Positions 26,054-35,509 of a stretch of DNA of 64,000 nucleotides are shown piece by piece. Positions within the stretch are counted from its first letter, which is position 1. The number at the start of each line of letters is the position of its first letter. Origin of the DNA: Alphaproteobacteria bacterium (GTDB lineage Bacteria > Pseudomonadota > Alphaproteobacteria > Micavibrionales > Micavibrionaceae); contig JAHDXS010000002.1 of the NCBI GenBank assembly GCA_023384135.1, positions 558,001 to 622,000 on the forward strand, read 5' to 3'. A program made the position numbers and the translations under genes. A model generated the notes under the pieces. The model searched no databases and was not told the DNA's origin. It was given only the letters and a program-made list of their open reading frames with translations.

Positions 26054-27832
26054 ATGAACCTGAAGGGCCGGAAAGGAACAAAGATAGCAAGCGCACTGGC
26101 GGTTTTCGGTGTGCTGGCGCTCTCTGGCGCATGGGTGTCTGGCCGTTTGAGCGAAGATGCGGCTACCGCAGGCACGCGCGTGAACCTCAGCAACTTCCAG
26201 CCCGGCGCGAAACTGGCCTACGAAGTGTTTCAGGACGGCCAGATCGTCGAAAAAGGGCAAAAAAACCTTGATGATTCAGGGCGCCTGACACTCGACGCAT
26301 CGCCCTACTTGCTAGAGAATCCCGAATCCAAACTGGCCTACAACCTTAAAATCGACCGCCTTCAGCAACAGGCTGGAGCCGCGCCGGCGGACCCGCTGAA
26401 CCTGATGCTCAAACTCGACCCCCGGTCCGGCCGCGTTGACTACGCAGGTTCGGGGCTGGGCCAGTTCTCGGATATCATCGTCTCGGACGGGTTTCAGGCG
26501 GCACAAAGCAGGGCCGATTGGTCTGGCGGCTTTGCAGGCGAGAAACTCTTTGACCGCGTGGATGAGAAGCACCAAAAGCTCCTCAAGCTGGCTTTTCAGG
26601 GCCACGATCTGAGCAGCGATGTCGTGCCTCGTGAAGACGGCGTGGTCGAGGTCTTCTTCGGAGACTCTTCAGGCTCAAGCGTTGGCGCGGTTCAGGCCCG
26701 CTATACGCGCGCGATGTACATGATGACCGAGCAGCTCTCCGCCGTGATGATGCAGCAGGCCATGATCGTAGGCGCGTTTTTCGATGCAAAATTCCAGCTT
26801 GAATCGCAAAGAAAAATGCACGAATTGATGGCCCGCGCCCACAAGGATTACCATCCGAGCGAGCAGATCTGCCGATTTGGAACTTTTGTAAAAAGCTTGG
26901 CGCATTCCGAAAGAGCGTTTGAGTTGGACATGCGCGCCCTGAACCGCGCCCTGTTAAACCAGTCTCTGGGCGTTCAGCACGACTCGACATCGGACGGACC
27001 GAGAAGCGATTTCCCGACTAGGCTTGAACAATTCCGCACAAAATACTGTAACCCGCGCGACAACAACGATGGTCTGGACCTGATGTGTCCGGCGCTCGTC
27101 GGTGCCGGCCCCGCGCTGCGTGAGCGGTTTAACAAGGATATCGATTATTTCCGCACCCTCGACAGCAGACTGACGCTTGAGGCCAACTTCGCGGACAACA
27201 CAATAACCAACGAAGAGGAAGACATCTTCGCCCTGGCGCAGAACCTCTACGCCCCTGAGGCCTTCGAGGGAATAGAGTTTGAGGATGTCGGCGCGAGTGT
27301 GCGCAGCCACTACAACACGCGCGCCTACGCGGCCAAACTCGCCGCCGCTCAAAACAGTTTCGTCAATATAGTCGGAATGAAGAGCAGCGCCCCTGCCGGC
27401 CTCGCCACCCCGGCGGTCGGCGCATGGCCGCCCAATATCGTTCCCCCGCCCGTCGTGACCTACGCCGAGGACACGGGCTGGACCTTCATGAAAGCCTTCC
27501 TGCGCGAGTTCGGCACGCTCACAGATCCGGAAATCCACGCTTACCTTGGTGAACGGCCCAGCTATTACGCGCAGATGGAGGTTCTGACCAAGAAGATCTA
27601 TCAAAGCCCGAACTTCTTCACGAATCTCTACGACAAACCCGTGAACGTCGACCGGATGGGCGCGGCAATCGACGCGATCGGCCTGATGAACATGCGCGAT
27701 CGGTTTGACTCATCCTTGCGCCGGGAAATGTTGACATCGCTGCTGATCGAACAGTCGCTCCAGCCGCATGTCGAGAACGTCTCCATCGAGATCTTCAAGG
27801 CCATCCAGAACGAACAGCCGACCTTGGAATAA
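26054..27832 (+). CDS. Exported protein, paralogue 5 of 5, with an extra N-terminal domain
   Basis: 592 residues. An N-terminal membrane segment (IASALAVFGVLALSGAWVSG) is followed not by a Cys-rich leader but by about 170 residues of beta-rich sequence (LSNFQPGAKLAYEVFQDGQI to REDGVVEVFFGDSSG) with Ig-like or carbohydrate-binding flavour that I cannot assign. The family core then begins at about residue 220: LSAVMMQQAMIVGAFFDA, LESQRKMHELMARAHKDYHP, YCNPRDNNDGLDLMC, AAAQNSFVNIVGMKS, YLGERPSYYAQMEVLTKKI, NLYDKPVNVDRM. The ATG follows GGGAGACAGGGC. As the last and largest member it may have a distinct, perhaps surface-exposed, role. Confidence 0.85.
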   Translation: MNLKGRKGTKIASALAVFGVLALSGAWVSGRLSEDAATAGTRVNLSNFQPGAKLAYEVFQDGQIVEKGQKNLDDSGRLTLDASPYLLENPESKLAYNLKIDRLQQQAGAAPADPLNLMLKLDPRSGRVDYAGSGLGQFSDIIVSDGFQAAQSRADWSGGFAGEKLFDRVDEKHQKLLKLAFQGHDLSSDVVPREDGVVEVFFGDSSGSSVGAVQARYTRAMYMMTEQLSAVMMQQAMIVGAFFDAKFQLESQRKMHELMARAHKDYHPSEQICRFGTFVKSLAHSERAFELDMRALNRALLNQSLGVQHDSTSDGPRSDFPTRLEQFRTKYCNPRDNNDGLDLMCPALVGAGPALRERFNKDIDYFRTLDSRLTLEANFADNTITNEEEDIFALAQNLYAPEAFEGIEFEDVGASVRSHYNTRAYAAKLAAAQNSFVNIVGMKSSAPAGLATPAVGAWPPNIVPPPVVTYAEDTGWTFMKAFLREFGTLTDPEIHAYLGERPSYYAQMEVLTKKIYQSPNFFTNLYDKPVNVDRMGAAIDAIGLMNMRDRFDSSLRREMLTSLLIEQSLQPHVENVSIEIFKAIQNEQPTLE

Positions 27833-27886
27833 CGTATTTTTATTCAAGCGGCATGGTTTGAACGCGGGCAATAAATAGACAGGGGC

Positions 27887-27940
27887 TTACCCCGAGGGCC
27901 CGAACAGATCGTAATCCTCGACATACTCGATCAGAACCCC
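27887..27940 (-). pseudogene. Degenerate copy of the rimO 3' end
   Basis: On the reverse strand this stretch reads VLIEYVEDYDLFGPSG and stops, against [17 protein letters not shown] at the end of the intact rimO about 550 bases to the right. At DNA level the bases around 27900-27938 differ from rimO at only about four of 38 positions. It is part of a 311-base gap (27833-28143) in which I see nothing else. It marks an old duplication or recombination joint beside the paralogue array. Confidence 0.6.
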
Positions 27941-28143
27941 TCCCCCAGACTGTTCTTCTTCGCCGCATCGCCCTCACTTATGAAAAAATTACAATTCCTA
28001 AACCTTTCCGCATGGCTTCATTATGAAAAAACAAATGGCCTTGTCAGGCACAAACAGAACGCTCTGTGCGCTTAACAAAACCAAGTCACGCAGGCGCTCT
28101 GCGGCCCTCTTGGCCGCATGCCAAACAGCAAGGAAACATAAAA

Positions 28144-28383
28144 ATGAAAATCTATAGAATACGCAGAGCATGCGGCATGATCGTTCTGGCCGCCTCGCTC
28201 GGAGCATGCGGAAGCAGCCGGGGTGACCGGGCCTTAAGCGGCGGCGCGATAGGTGCGGGCGTCGGGGCCGTTGGCTCGACCATAGCTGGCGGAAGCACGC
28301 TGGGCGGCGCCGTTGTCGGCGGCGCTGTGGGTGCGGGCGTCGGGGCCCTGACGGATAAAGATGATATTAATCTGGGTGATTAG
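28144..28383 (+). CDS. Small glycine-zipper lipoprotein
   Basis: 79 residues from the ATG preceded by AAGGAA; upstream in-frame starts are rejected because they give a polar leader with no ribosome site. Lipobox LGAC at about residues 19-22, then a Gly/Ala/Val-rich stretch with GxxxG periodicity (GGAIGAGVGAVGSTIAGG, GGAVVGGAVGAGVGAL) typical of glycine-zipper (YMGG/OmpA-like) envelope lipoproteins. Likely outer-membrane anchored; role unknown. It is flanked by the rimO remnant and rimO itself. Confidence 0.8.
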   Translation: MKIYRIRRACGMIVLAASLGACGSSRGDRALSGGAIGAGVGAVGSTIAGGSTLGGAVVGGAVGAGVGALTDKDDINLGD

Positions 28384-28437
28384 AAACGGCAAAACACAGA
28401 GGATTTTGGCTGAAGGCGCTTAAAAAACCCGGCGCCT

Positions 28438-29802
28438 TCAAGCCGCCTGCTGAACGACCCCGAACAGATCGTAATCCTCGGCATCCTCGATCAACACGTT
28501 AACAATATCGCCCGGCTTGATCCCGGCGGGCAGGTCGCGGATGAAAACCGTTCCGTCGATCTCGGGCGCGTCGCCCTTGGAGCGCCCGTCCGCGCCGACC
28601 GCGCCATCCTCGTCCGGTTCTCCCACCTCGTCGATAATAACCTCCAGAACCTGCCCGACCTTCTGTTCGGCCTTGGCGGCGGCGATATCGGTCTGGACCA
28701 TCATGAAGCGCTCCCAGCGCTCCTGCTTTTCGTCCTCGGGCACATGCGGGGCGATCGCGTTGGAGACTGCGCCCTCGACGGCCTCATATTTAAACGCGCC
28801 CGCGCGGTCGATCTGCGCATCGATCAGCCAGTTGATAAGGAAATTGAATTCCTCCTCCGTTTCGCCGGGGAAGCCGACGATGAAGGTCGAGCGGAGCACC
28901 AGATCGGGGCAGATGTCCCGCCATTTGCGAATGCGCTCCAGCGTTTTTTCCTGCGCGGCGGGCCGCTTCATGGCCTTCAGCACTGTGGGGCTGGCGTGCT
29001 GGAAGGGGATGTCGAGATAGGGCAGGATCAAACCCTCCGCCATCAGCGGAATGACCTCATCGACATGCGGATAGGGATAGACGTAATGCAAACGCACCCA
29101 CGCGCCGTGCTCCTTCGCCAGTGTGCCGAGCGCCTTGCACAGATCATAGAATTTGGTTTTGATCCGTTCGCCGCGCCACGGGCTTTCGGCGTATTTCAGG
29201 TCGATCCCGTACGCGCTGGTATCCTGCGAAATGACCAGAATTTCCTTCGTTCCGGCCTTGAGCAGCTGCTCCGCCTCATGCAAAACGCGGTGGATAGGGC
29301 GGCTCACCAGATCGCCGCGAATAGAGGGAATGATGCAGAAGGTGCAACGGTTGTTACACCCCTCGGAAATCTTCAAGTAAGAATAATGCTTGGGCGTCAG
29401 CTTCAGCCCTTCCTCGGGCACAAGATGCACGAACGGATCGTGTGTGATCGGCTGGGCCAGCTTGACGGCGCTCACCACCTGCTCGTACTGCTGCGGGCCG
29501 GTAATCGCCAGAACCTTCGGAAACCGTGCAGAGATCGTCTCGGCCTCCTTGCCCATGCATCCCGTGACGATCACGCGGCCGTTGACGTCCAGAGCCTCGC
29601 CGATGGCGTTCAGGCTCTCCTCCTTGGCCGTGTCTAGAAACCCGCACGTATTGACGATCACAACGTCCGCGCCCTCGTGGGAATTGGTGAAATCGTAGCC
29701 GTCAGAGCGCAGTTTGGTCAGAATCCGCTCGGAATCGACCAGAGCCTTGGGGCATCCAAGGCTGACCATACCGACAACAGGGGCTTTTTGCGCATTCTTC
29801 AT
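28438..29802 (-). CDS. rimO: RimO, ribosomal protein S12 methylthiotransferase
   Basis: 454 residues. This radical SAM enzyme adds a methylthio group to an aspartate of ribosomal protein S12. The N-terminal UPF0004 domain starts [16 protein letters not shown] with cluster-binding cysteines (LGC, NTCGF, TGCMG). The radical SAM signature is [16 protein letters not shown] at about residues 150-165, and a C-terminal TRAM domain ends in [10 protein letters not shown]. The RimO-type (not MiaB) assignment rests on the CPKALVDSE opening and DLFG/DLYG end. It is transcribed alone toward the lipoprotein gene. Confidence 0.96.
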   Translation of the reverse strand: MKNAQKAPVVGMVSLGCPKALVDSERILTKLRSDGYDFTNSHEGADVVIVNTCGFLDTAKEESLNAIGEALDVNGRVIVTGCMGKEAETISARFPKVLAITGPQQYEQVVSAVKLAQPITHDPFVHLVPEEGLKLTPKHYSYLKISEGCNNRCTFCIIPSIRGDLVSRPIHRVLHEAEQLLKAGTKEILVISQDTSAYGIDLKYAESPWRGERIKTKFYDLCKALGTLAKEHGAWVRLHYVYPYPHVDEVIPLMAEGLILPYLDIPFQHASPTVLKAMKRPAAQEKTLERIRKWRDICPDLVLRSTFIVGFPGETEEEFNFLINWLIDAQIDRAGAFKYEAVEGAVSNAIAPHVPEDEKQERWERFMMVQTDIAAAKAEQKVGQVLEVIIDEVGEPDEDGAVGADGRSKGDAPEIDGTVFIRDLPAGIKPGDIVNVLIEDAEDYDLFGVVQQAA

Positions 29803-29908
29803 AGCGAGCGGTTATACTGGATAACCCTATGAAAAGGCAAGGAATTACTGTGGAATAAGGGGTAAATGACAGAAGAGATATACAAAACTTCCTTTTTTTA
29901 TCCCTGTT

Positions 29909-31618
29909 ATGATAATCTTACGGGATAAAATAAGTAAGAAAACGGGTGTGATAGTGTCGGGGCCGGATCAACCAAGATTTGCGCATTTCGAGAGTTCCAA
30001 GCGAACAAGCGTGTATGACCTTTATACACGCCACGCCGAAGTTGCGCGCGACATCCATCAGGACGCGCTCCGAAGATTTACCGGGAATAACACGCTCACG
30101 GTCGATCTGGTGCGGGAAAGCCCGATCATCCCGGAAAACCTTCAGGGCACGATCAATAACTTACAGCAATATGACGTCGTTTCCGTCAGCTCCGGCGTTG
30201 AAATCGGGGCGATCCTCCAGAGCAGCGGCCTGTCGAACGAACAGACCGTGCGGGCTTACCAGCAAGCGTTCGCGGAAAGGGATATGCCCGTCTTTGTCGA
30301 GGCTGCGGGCAACGAGGGTACGAGCCGGCGGACGGGCATCCCCAGAGTTTCCGATTTCGCGAGGAACAGCCTCGTCGTTGGGGAGGCCAACATGGGCGGC
30401 GGCCGACCCTATGTCGAGGAACACAGCAGCCGCATCAATCCAACCTTGACCGCCGACAGTCCGTTCAACCGGAATGAACGATATCAATATTTTAACGTCG
30501 CCCCTTCGCTGACCGGACATGAGGATCTCATCCGAGACTGGGTCATCGACAAGGAAATTGACCGCGCCTTCGAGCAATTTAAGCAATCCGACCAAGGCCG
30601 GGGGCTCAGCGACAGGGCTCTCTCCGACGCCTATTACGATATCAGCCGGGCCAAGCGTACGGAATTACAGGAAACCGAGGCGGGCCGCGCCCGCGTGAAC
30701 GAAGAGGTCCGGGGCTATATGGCCAGACCCGAGACGCTTCATGCCCAGATTATGGAGGGCTTCCGCCGAACCCAGACGATCGACGCGAACGGCTATACCA
30801 CCGGGATCGACGGCACGTCCTTTTCCGCGCCCGAGCAGGCCGGATACATTTCCGGCGCGCTCTATGAGCAAACGCAGCGCGAGGCGCAAAACCGCCCGAT
30901 CCTGACCAAAGATGAAATTACGACCTTGGCCAAGATGGCAACGATGGATACCACGTCCCGCGAAGGGCAGGCGGAACCGATGTCGTCCTACAACAACCGC
31001 GCCGGGGAGATGTTTGTCGCCGGGGGCGGACACGGCGTTTTCCGCCCGGATATTTTCCGCAAACTTCTGGACGAGGCTTACAAGCGCATCGAGACCAACC
31101 CCAATATCGACAGAAATTCCGTGACCGCGACCATGAGCGGCCGCCTTGCTGAAAACCAGAGAGGAAGCGAGACGATCGCCCTCCGCACCGACCTGCCGCC
31201 GGGGCAAAATATGGTGATCGACCGCACGCGCGTTGATATCGCATACAGCGTCAACGGGACGGTGCCCAACGGGATCGTCCTGACGGTTCCCGGACAGGAT
31301 GCCCACGGGCTGTCCATCCAGAACGCGTCCGGCTCGGGAACACATATGGTGAGCTGGGCCAGGCAGGAGGAGCGTTTCGGAGAAATCCAGCGCCCCGGCG
31401 AAAGCTGGGATCTGCGCCTGATTAACGGCCGGGATTCGGTCGTGGAAAGCGCCAGCGTCACCCTCTACGGCTACAATCAGGGCGGATTGATGGACCAGAT
31501 GATGCAGTACCACAGACAACTGGCCGCGCAAATGACGCCGACACCGGCTGCCTCGCCGGAGACTGCGCCCGCGCAACCCCCGGACTCAAAACCCGCCGCC
31601 GCCCCGGGCGTGCGCTAA
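29909..31618 (+). CDS. Subtilisin-like (S8 family) protein, atypical
   Basis: 569 residues. The serine-protease signature of subtilases is clear: DGTSFSAPEQAGYISG (nucleophile Ser, near 30820) and the oxyanion-hole strand VFVEAAGNEG (Asn, near 30305). The usual N-terminal DSG/DTG and HGTHVAG motifs are not obvious; RHAEVARDIHQ near residue 42 might be a degenerate His region. A C-terminal beta-rich domain (about 430-535) and a Pro/Ala-rich tail follow. No signal peptide is visible, so it is cytoplasmic or exported by another route such as the type IVB system. The ATG has a poor ribosome site, and a later start is possible. It lies just left of the copper island boundary. Confidence 0.7.
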   Translation: MIILRDKISKKTGVIVSGPDQPRFAHFESSKRTSVYDLYTRHAEVARDIHQDALRRFTGNNTLTVDLVRESPIIPENLQGTINNLQQYDVVSVSSGVEIGAILQSSGLSNEQTVRAYQQAFAERDMPVFVEAAGNEGTSRRTGIPRVSDFARNSLVVGEANMGGGRPYVEEHSSRINPTLTADSPFNRNERYQYFNVAPSLTGHEDLIRDWVIDKEIDRAFEQFKQSDQGRGLSDRALSDAYYDISRAKRTELQETEAGRARVNEEVRGYMARPETLHAQIMEGFRRTQTIDANGYTTGIDGTSFSAPEQAGYISGALYEQTQREAQNRPILTKDEITTLAKMATMDTTSREGQAEPMSSYNNRAGEMFVAGGGHGVFRPDIFRKLLDEAYKRIETNPNIDRNSVTATMSGRLAENQRGSETIALRTDLPPGQNMVIDRTRVDIAYSVNGTVPNGIVLTVPGQDAHGLSIQNASGSGTHMVSWARQEERFGEIQRPGESWDLRLINGRDSVVESASVTLYGYNQGGLMDQMMQYHRQLAAQMTPTPAASPETAPAQPPDSKPAAAPGVR

Positions 31619-31666
31619 GCCTAATGGCAATCGCGCAAAAAGACGGTCATTCTGATTGAAAGGGAT

Positions 31667-31676
31667 AAATGGTGGA
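31667..31676. repeat. Candidate left attachment core
   Basis: AAATGGTGGA, identical to 42266-42275 at the tRNA-Ala 3' end. Beyond the 10 bases only scattered matches remain (CGGG, TCGAACC). It sits where composition shifts from GC-rich to AT-rich. Confidence 0.4.
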
Positions 31677-31868
31677 GCTTTCGGGTGAGGTGTCGAACCG
31701 TTTGTTTGAGGTTTTAGAGAATTGGGTGCAAAATTTAAAGTATTAAATGTCTCTTAAGCTCGGATGAATAATCTTCTAAAGCACATTTAACAACGACAGT
31801 CGTAAATTTTGTAATCAGAACTGCATTCGATATGAAACCATATGGCTTTTTTTTACGAATGGGCTATC

Positions 31869-32264
31869 ATGGTGTCGATGAGAAACTTTATTGCGCTACT
31901 TTTGATTTTTATGATTGCCATGCCCTCCATGGTATGCGCGATGAGTATTTGTTCTCATGCTCGTTACAAGCTCCCGTCCTGTCATACAAGTACGTCTGAT
32001 TCTTCCAAAGAGCATAAAGCTCCCGAAAAAGTTATGTTGCTGATTGATTGTATGGGTGTGGACATGCAAAAAGCTGACACGGCCAGCATAGACAAACCTG
32101 ACTTGAAGAAAGAGTTTGTTGTTTATGCCTTGGCGGACGATGCTCCTGTTATTCAGGTTTCGCATACAGATGAAGGCACTATTCGCGGCCCGCCGCCGGA
32201 TTGGCCTAATCTTCACGAAACGCAACCATCCCTCATTCTGACGACACAGAGATTCCGTATATAG
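31869..32264 (+). CDS. Small exported protein of the copper operon
   Basis: 131 residues from the ATG at 31869 (an ATG three codons later is equally possible). Signal peptide MRNFIALLLIFMIAMPSMVCA, followed by several Cys, His and Met residues (MSICSHARYKLPSCHTS). The remainder has no recognised domain. It precedes the multicopper oxidase by 57 bases on the same strand. The metal-ligand-rich leader and position suggest a periplasmic copper-related accessory; this is inference. Confidence 0.7.
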   Translation: MVSMRNFIALLLIFMIAMPSMVCAMSICSHARYKLPSCHTSTSDSSKEHKAPEKVMLLIDCMGVDMQKADTASIDKPDLKKEFVVYALADDAPVIQVSHTDEGTIRGPPPDWPNLHETQPSLILTTQRFRI

Positions 32265-32321
32265 TTTTTCTGCGCATTTTAACACTTGTGCAGAAATAAC
32301 TATATTTAAGGACTCTGATTT

Positions 32322-34124
32322 ATGAAACACACCATTCTTACTCTTTTAGGGCTTTTGGCTCTGACCCTGCCTATGCAGGCTGAGGCCGGAGAGTATAATC
32401 TTTCCATCGCTCGTGAACCTGTCAACATAACAGGCAATACTGTCGAGAAAATCACAGTAAACGGCACAATTCCCGGTCCAACGCTTCACTTCACCGAAGG
32501 CGAAGATGTTACTATTCATGTGATGAATAATATGGCTGAGGATACGTCCGTTCACTGGCATGGTTTGCTGTTGCCTGGTGAAATGGATGGTGTTCCAGGT
32601 TTTAATGGTTTTCCTGGAATTAAACCCGGTGAGACATTCACCTATCATTTCAAAATACGGCAAACGGGAACCTATTGGTATCATGCCCACTCTATGGGGC
32701 AGGAACAGGATGGTCATTACGGCTCGATTGTGATTTCGCCTAAAGTTGATCCTGTGAAGGCAGATCGTGATTATGTTGTCTTGCTCTCGGATTACACCGA
32801 TGAGGAGTCCAGCATCATCATGGCAAACCTTAAAATGTCTTCGGATTATTATGCTTATGCACGTCGTACGATTGGTGATTTTTTTACTGATGCGAAGGAA
32901 GAGGGATTCAGCAAGGCATGGAAGAACGCCAAAATGTGGGGTGAGATGCGGATGTTGCCGACCGATCTTTCAGACGTGAGCGGCTATACCTTCCTGATAA
33001 ACGGTAAAACGCCGGAGCAAAACTGGACGGGAATTTTTAAACCAGGCGAGCGTGTTCGTTTGCGCTTTATCAATGCGTCTGCCATGTCATTTTATGATGT
33101 GCGTATACCTGGCCTGAAAATGCAGGTTGTTTCATCGGACGGGCAGAATGTCGAGCCTGTCACTGTTGATGAGTTTCGCTTTGGTGTTGCAGAAACCTAC
33201 GATGTCATCGTAACGCCCAAGGAAGATAAAGCCTATACGATTGCGGCAGAACCGATTGATCGCAGTGGTTTTGCGCTTGGGACACTGGCTCCGCGTGAGA
33301 GCATGAAGGGTGAAATACCTGAGCAGCGTTTCCGCACACTTTTGACCATGGCCGATATGGGTATGGGACACGATATGAGCGGCATGGATCATAGCAAAAT
33401 GTCGCCGGAAGAAATGGCAGAGATGTGGGCTGAAATGGAAAGCGGCTGGGCAAAGGCTGGAACCTCGAAAGGTGACAAGCAGCTTAGCTATTCTGATTTA
33501 CGTTATCTTGGCACACAGAAAGACACGCGCCAGCCGGAGCGAGAAATTCTTGTGCGTCTCGGCGGTAACATGGAGCGTTATATCTGGACGTTGAACGGCA
33601 AGAAATACTCAGACTCTGGGCCGATGAATTTAAGATATGGCGAGCGTGTCAGGTTGAAATTTGTCAACGACACCATGATGGCGCACCCGATGCACTTGCA
33701 TGGTATGTTTGTGCAGCTTGAAAATGGCCAGCCGATGGAAAAGCTGCCTAATAAACATACAGTGATTGTTCCGCCCGGTGGGAGTTACTCTGTATTGTTG
33801 ACGGCGGACGAGCCGGGAGAATGGGCATTTCACTGCCATCTTCTCTATCACATGGCAGCGGGCATGATGACTAAGGCTGTGGTGGCAAAGCTTGATCCAT
33901 CGGACATCCCTGACTATGCAAAGGCCTCGCCTTATAAGCCGAATGCAGCGGCAAAGCCAATACATCATGATATGGGCAGCATGGATCACTCAAAAATGGA
34001 TCACGACGAAATGAAAATGGATACGCCCGCCATGGAGGGCATGGATCATAGCAAAATGGATCACTCCCAAATGAACCACGAGACAAACACTGAAACGCAG
34101 GGAGGACACAACCATGCGCACTAA
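32322..34124 (+). CDS. copA: CopA/PcoA, periplasmic multicopper oxidase
   Basis: 600 residues with a signal peptide (LLALTLPMQAEAG). It oxidises Cu(I) to the less toxic Cu(II) in the periplasm. The four copper-ligand motifs are present in order: HWHGLLLPGEMDGVPG, YWYHAHSMGQ, HPMHLHGMFV and HCHLLYHMAAGMM, covering the type 1 and trinuclear sites. Met/His-rich insertions (GMGHDMSGMDHSKM, about residue 346, and a C-terminal series of MDHSKMDH repeats) fit extra copper binding in CopA proteins. The ATG follows AAGGACTCTGATTT. It overlaps copB by 11 bases. Confidence 0.95.
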   Translation: MKHTILTLLGLLALTLPMQAEAGEYNLSIAREPVNITGNTVEKITVNGTIPGPTLHFTEGEDVTIHVMNNMAEDTSVHWHGLLLPGEMDGVPGFNGFPGIKPGETFTYHFKIRQTGTYWYHAHSMGQEQDGHYGSIVISPKVDPVKADRDYVVLLSDYTDEESSIIMANLKMSSDYYAYARRTIGDFFTDAKEEGFSKAWKNAKMWGEMRMLPTDLSDVSGYTFLINGKTPEQNWTGIFKPGERVRLRFINASAMSFYDVRIPGLKMQVVSSDGQNVEPVTVDEFRFGVAETYDVIVTPKEDKAYTIAAEPIDRSGFALGTLAPRESMKGEIPEQRFRTLLTMADMGMGHDMSGMDHSKMSPEEMAEMWAEMESGWAKAGTSKGDKQLSYSDLRYLGTQKDTRQPEREILVRLGGNMERYIWTLNGKKYSDSGPMNLRYGERVRLKFVNDTMMAHPMHLHGMFVQLENGQPMEKLPNKHTVIVPPGGSYSVLLTADEPGEWAFHCHLLYHMAAGMMTKAVVAKLDPSDIPDYAKASPYKPNAAAKPIHHDMGSMDHSKMDHDEMKMDTPAMEGMDHSKMDHSQMNHETNTETQGGHNHAH

Positions 34125-34845
34125 ACTTTTTTTTACAACATCACTGTTCTTATTGACTATGAGCATGCCCGTTTTTGCGGAAGAGGCTCATAACCACAAT
34201 CCCGCCGATCATCAGCATGGATCGGAAGCCTATCACATGTTCAGGGTGGAAACGGATTACGGAGCCGGAGAACACGGTTCTGTTGCCCGTTTTGATCTTG
34301 ATGGCTGGTATGGGACAGATGAAAATAAGCTCTGGCTCAGAAGTGAATTTGAAAATTCCGATGGCATAACTGAAAAGGCAGAGTTTCAAGCGCTCTACAG
34401 CCGTAATGTTGAAACCTTTTGGGATTTACAGGCAGGGATTCGCCACGATACGCAGCCTGCTTCCACAACTTATGCGGTCTTTGGTGTTGAAGGGCTTGCG
34501 CCGTATTTCTTTGAAACAGAGGCTCATCTATTTATCAGTGATGAGGGAGATGTCACCGCAAGATTAAAGCAGGAAAATGATTTTCTTGTTACGCAGCGAC
34601 TGATCTTACAGCCCTATGCCGAAATAAATCTATCGGCTCAGGACGTTGAAGATCAGGACATTGGCGCAGGATTGACCGATGGCGAAATCGGCCTTCAAAC
34701 CCGCTACGAAATTACCCGTAAATTTGCGCCTTATGTTGATGTTAGATATGAGCGAAAATTTGGGGAGACCTCGTCAATTGCTAAAGATAATGGCGAAGAT
34801 AACGACGATTTTATTGTAGGGGTCGGCCTGCGCTTAATGTTTTAG
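34114..34845 (+). CDS. copB: CopB, outer-membrane copper resistance protein
   Basis: 243 residues with a signal peptide ending at AEEA (about 22), then a His-rich start (HNHNPADHQHG). The rest is the CopB beta-barrel pattern of alternating strands: RVETDYGAG, LWLRSEFENS, AEFQALYSRNVETFWDLQAG, YFFETEAHLFIS, RLILQPYAEINL and a C-terminal VGVGLRLMF ending in phenylalanine. Its ribosome site (GGAGG) lies within the end of copA, so the two are coupled. CopA and CopB act together in sequestering copper in the envelope. Confidence 0.93.
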   Translation: MRTKLFFTTSLFLLTMSMPVFAEEAHNHNPADHQHGSEAYHMFRVETDYGAGEHGSVARFDLDGWYGTDENKLWLRSEFENSDGITEKAEFQALYSRNVETFWDLQAGIRHDTQPASTTYAVFGVEGLAPYFFETEAHLFISDEGDVTARLKQENDFLVTQRLILQPYAEINLSAQDVEDQDIGAGLTDGEIGLQTRYEITRKFAPYVDVRYERKFGETSSIAKDNGEDNDDFIVGVGLRLMF

Positions 34846-34856
34846 GAGGAAATATC

Positions 34857-35483
34857 ATGGACATGATGATGCACATGGAAATCATACCAAACTGGCATCC
34901 GATACTGGTGCATTTTACAATCGCGCTTTTGAGCGTCTCTGTCGTGTTGTTTATCGCAGAGATATTTGTCAGGAAACAGTCCTGGCATATCCAGCTTGTA
35001 ACGGTTGCAAGATGGAATTTATGGTTAGGGGCTTTGGCCACTATTGCCACGGTGATTGCTGGAATTGATGCCTTTAACACTGTTCCGCATGGCAGTGAAG
35101 AGCAACATCTTGCGATGCTGGATCATCGTAAATGGGCATTAAGCACTGCCGCCTTGTTTTTGTTTCTAGCTGTGTGGTCTTTTTCTGCCGCATTGCGTGG
35201 CAAGGCAGATTTCCAAAAAGGGACAAATCTTGTCTTTGTCGGGCTTATGATAATTGCGGGGCTTATGCTGGCAACAACAGGATATAAAGGGGCGGAGCTT
35301 GTATATCGTCATGGCCTTGGTGTTATTCCTATGCAAAAGGATATAACCGGAGGACAGCACCAGAGCCATGGCGTACACGGACATAACGAAAGCCTTCAAG
35401 AAAATCATGATGACGACATACCGAACATGGAAATGCCTGATGCAGATGAGAGTCAGCATGATCACAGTACTCACCAACATTAA
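34857..35483 (+). CDS. DUF2231 multi-pass membrane protein
   Basis: 208 residues with four hydrophobic helices. It opens with the DUF2231 signature IIPNWHPILVHFTIALL (His in the first helix) and has LWLGALATIATVIAGIDAF and GLMIIAGLMLATTGYKGAELVYRHG. A His/Met-rich hydrophilic tail (about 155-208) resembles the tails of neighbouring copper proteins. DUF2231 proteins often accompany copper and haem-copper genes; the reaction is unknown. A strong GGAGG lies 8 bases before the ATG and the gene follows copB by 11 bases. Confidence 0.88.
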   Translation: MDMMMHMEIIPNWHPILVHFTIALLSVSVVLFIAEIFVRKQSWHIQLVTVARWNLWLGALATIATVIAGIDAFNTVPHGSEEQHLAMLDHRKWALSTAALFLFLAVWSFSAALRGKADFQKGTNLVFVGLMIIAGLMLATTGYKGAELVYRHGLGVIPMQKDITGGQHQSHGVHGHNESLQENHDDDIPNMEMPDADESQHDHSTHQH

Positions 35484-35509
35484 CCCAACCCTAAATAAGG
35501 AGAAGACAA

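Noticed and set aside
31667-31700. Possible second tRNA 3' end at the left island boundary
   Set aside because: TGGTGGA...TCGAACC looks tRNA-like but no cloverleaf can be built on either strand; only the 10-bp repeat is kept.
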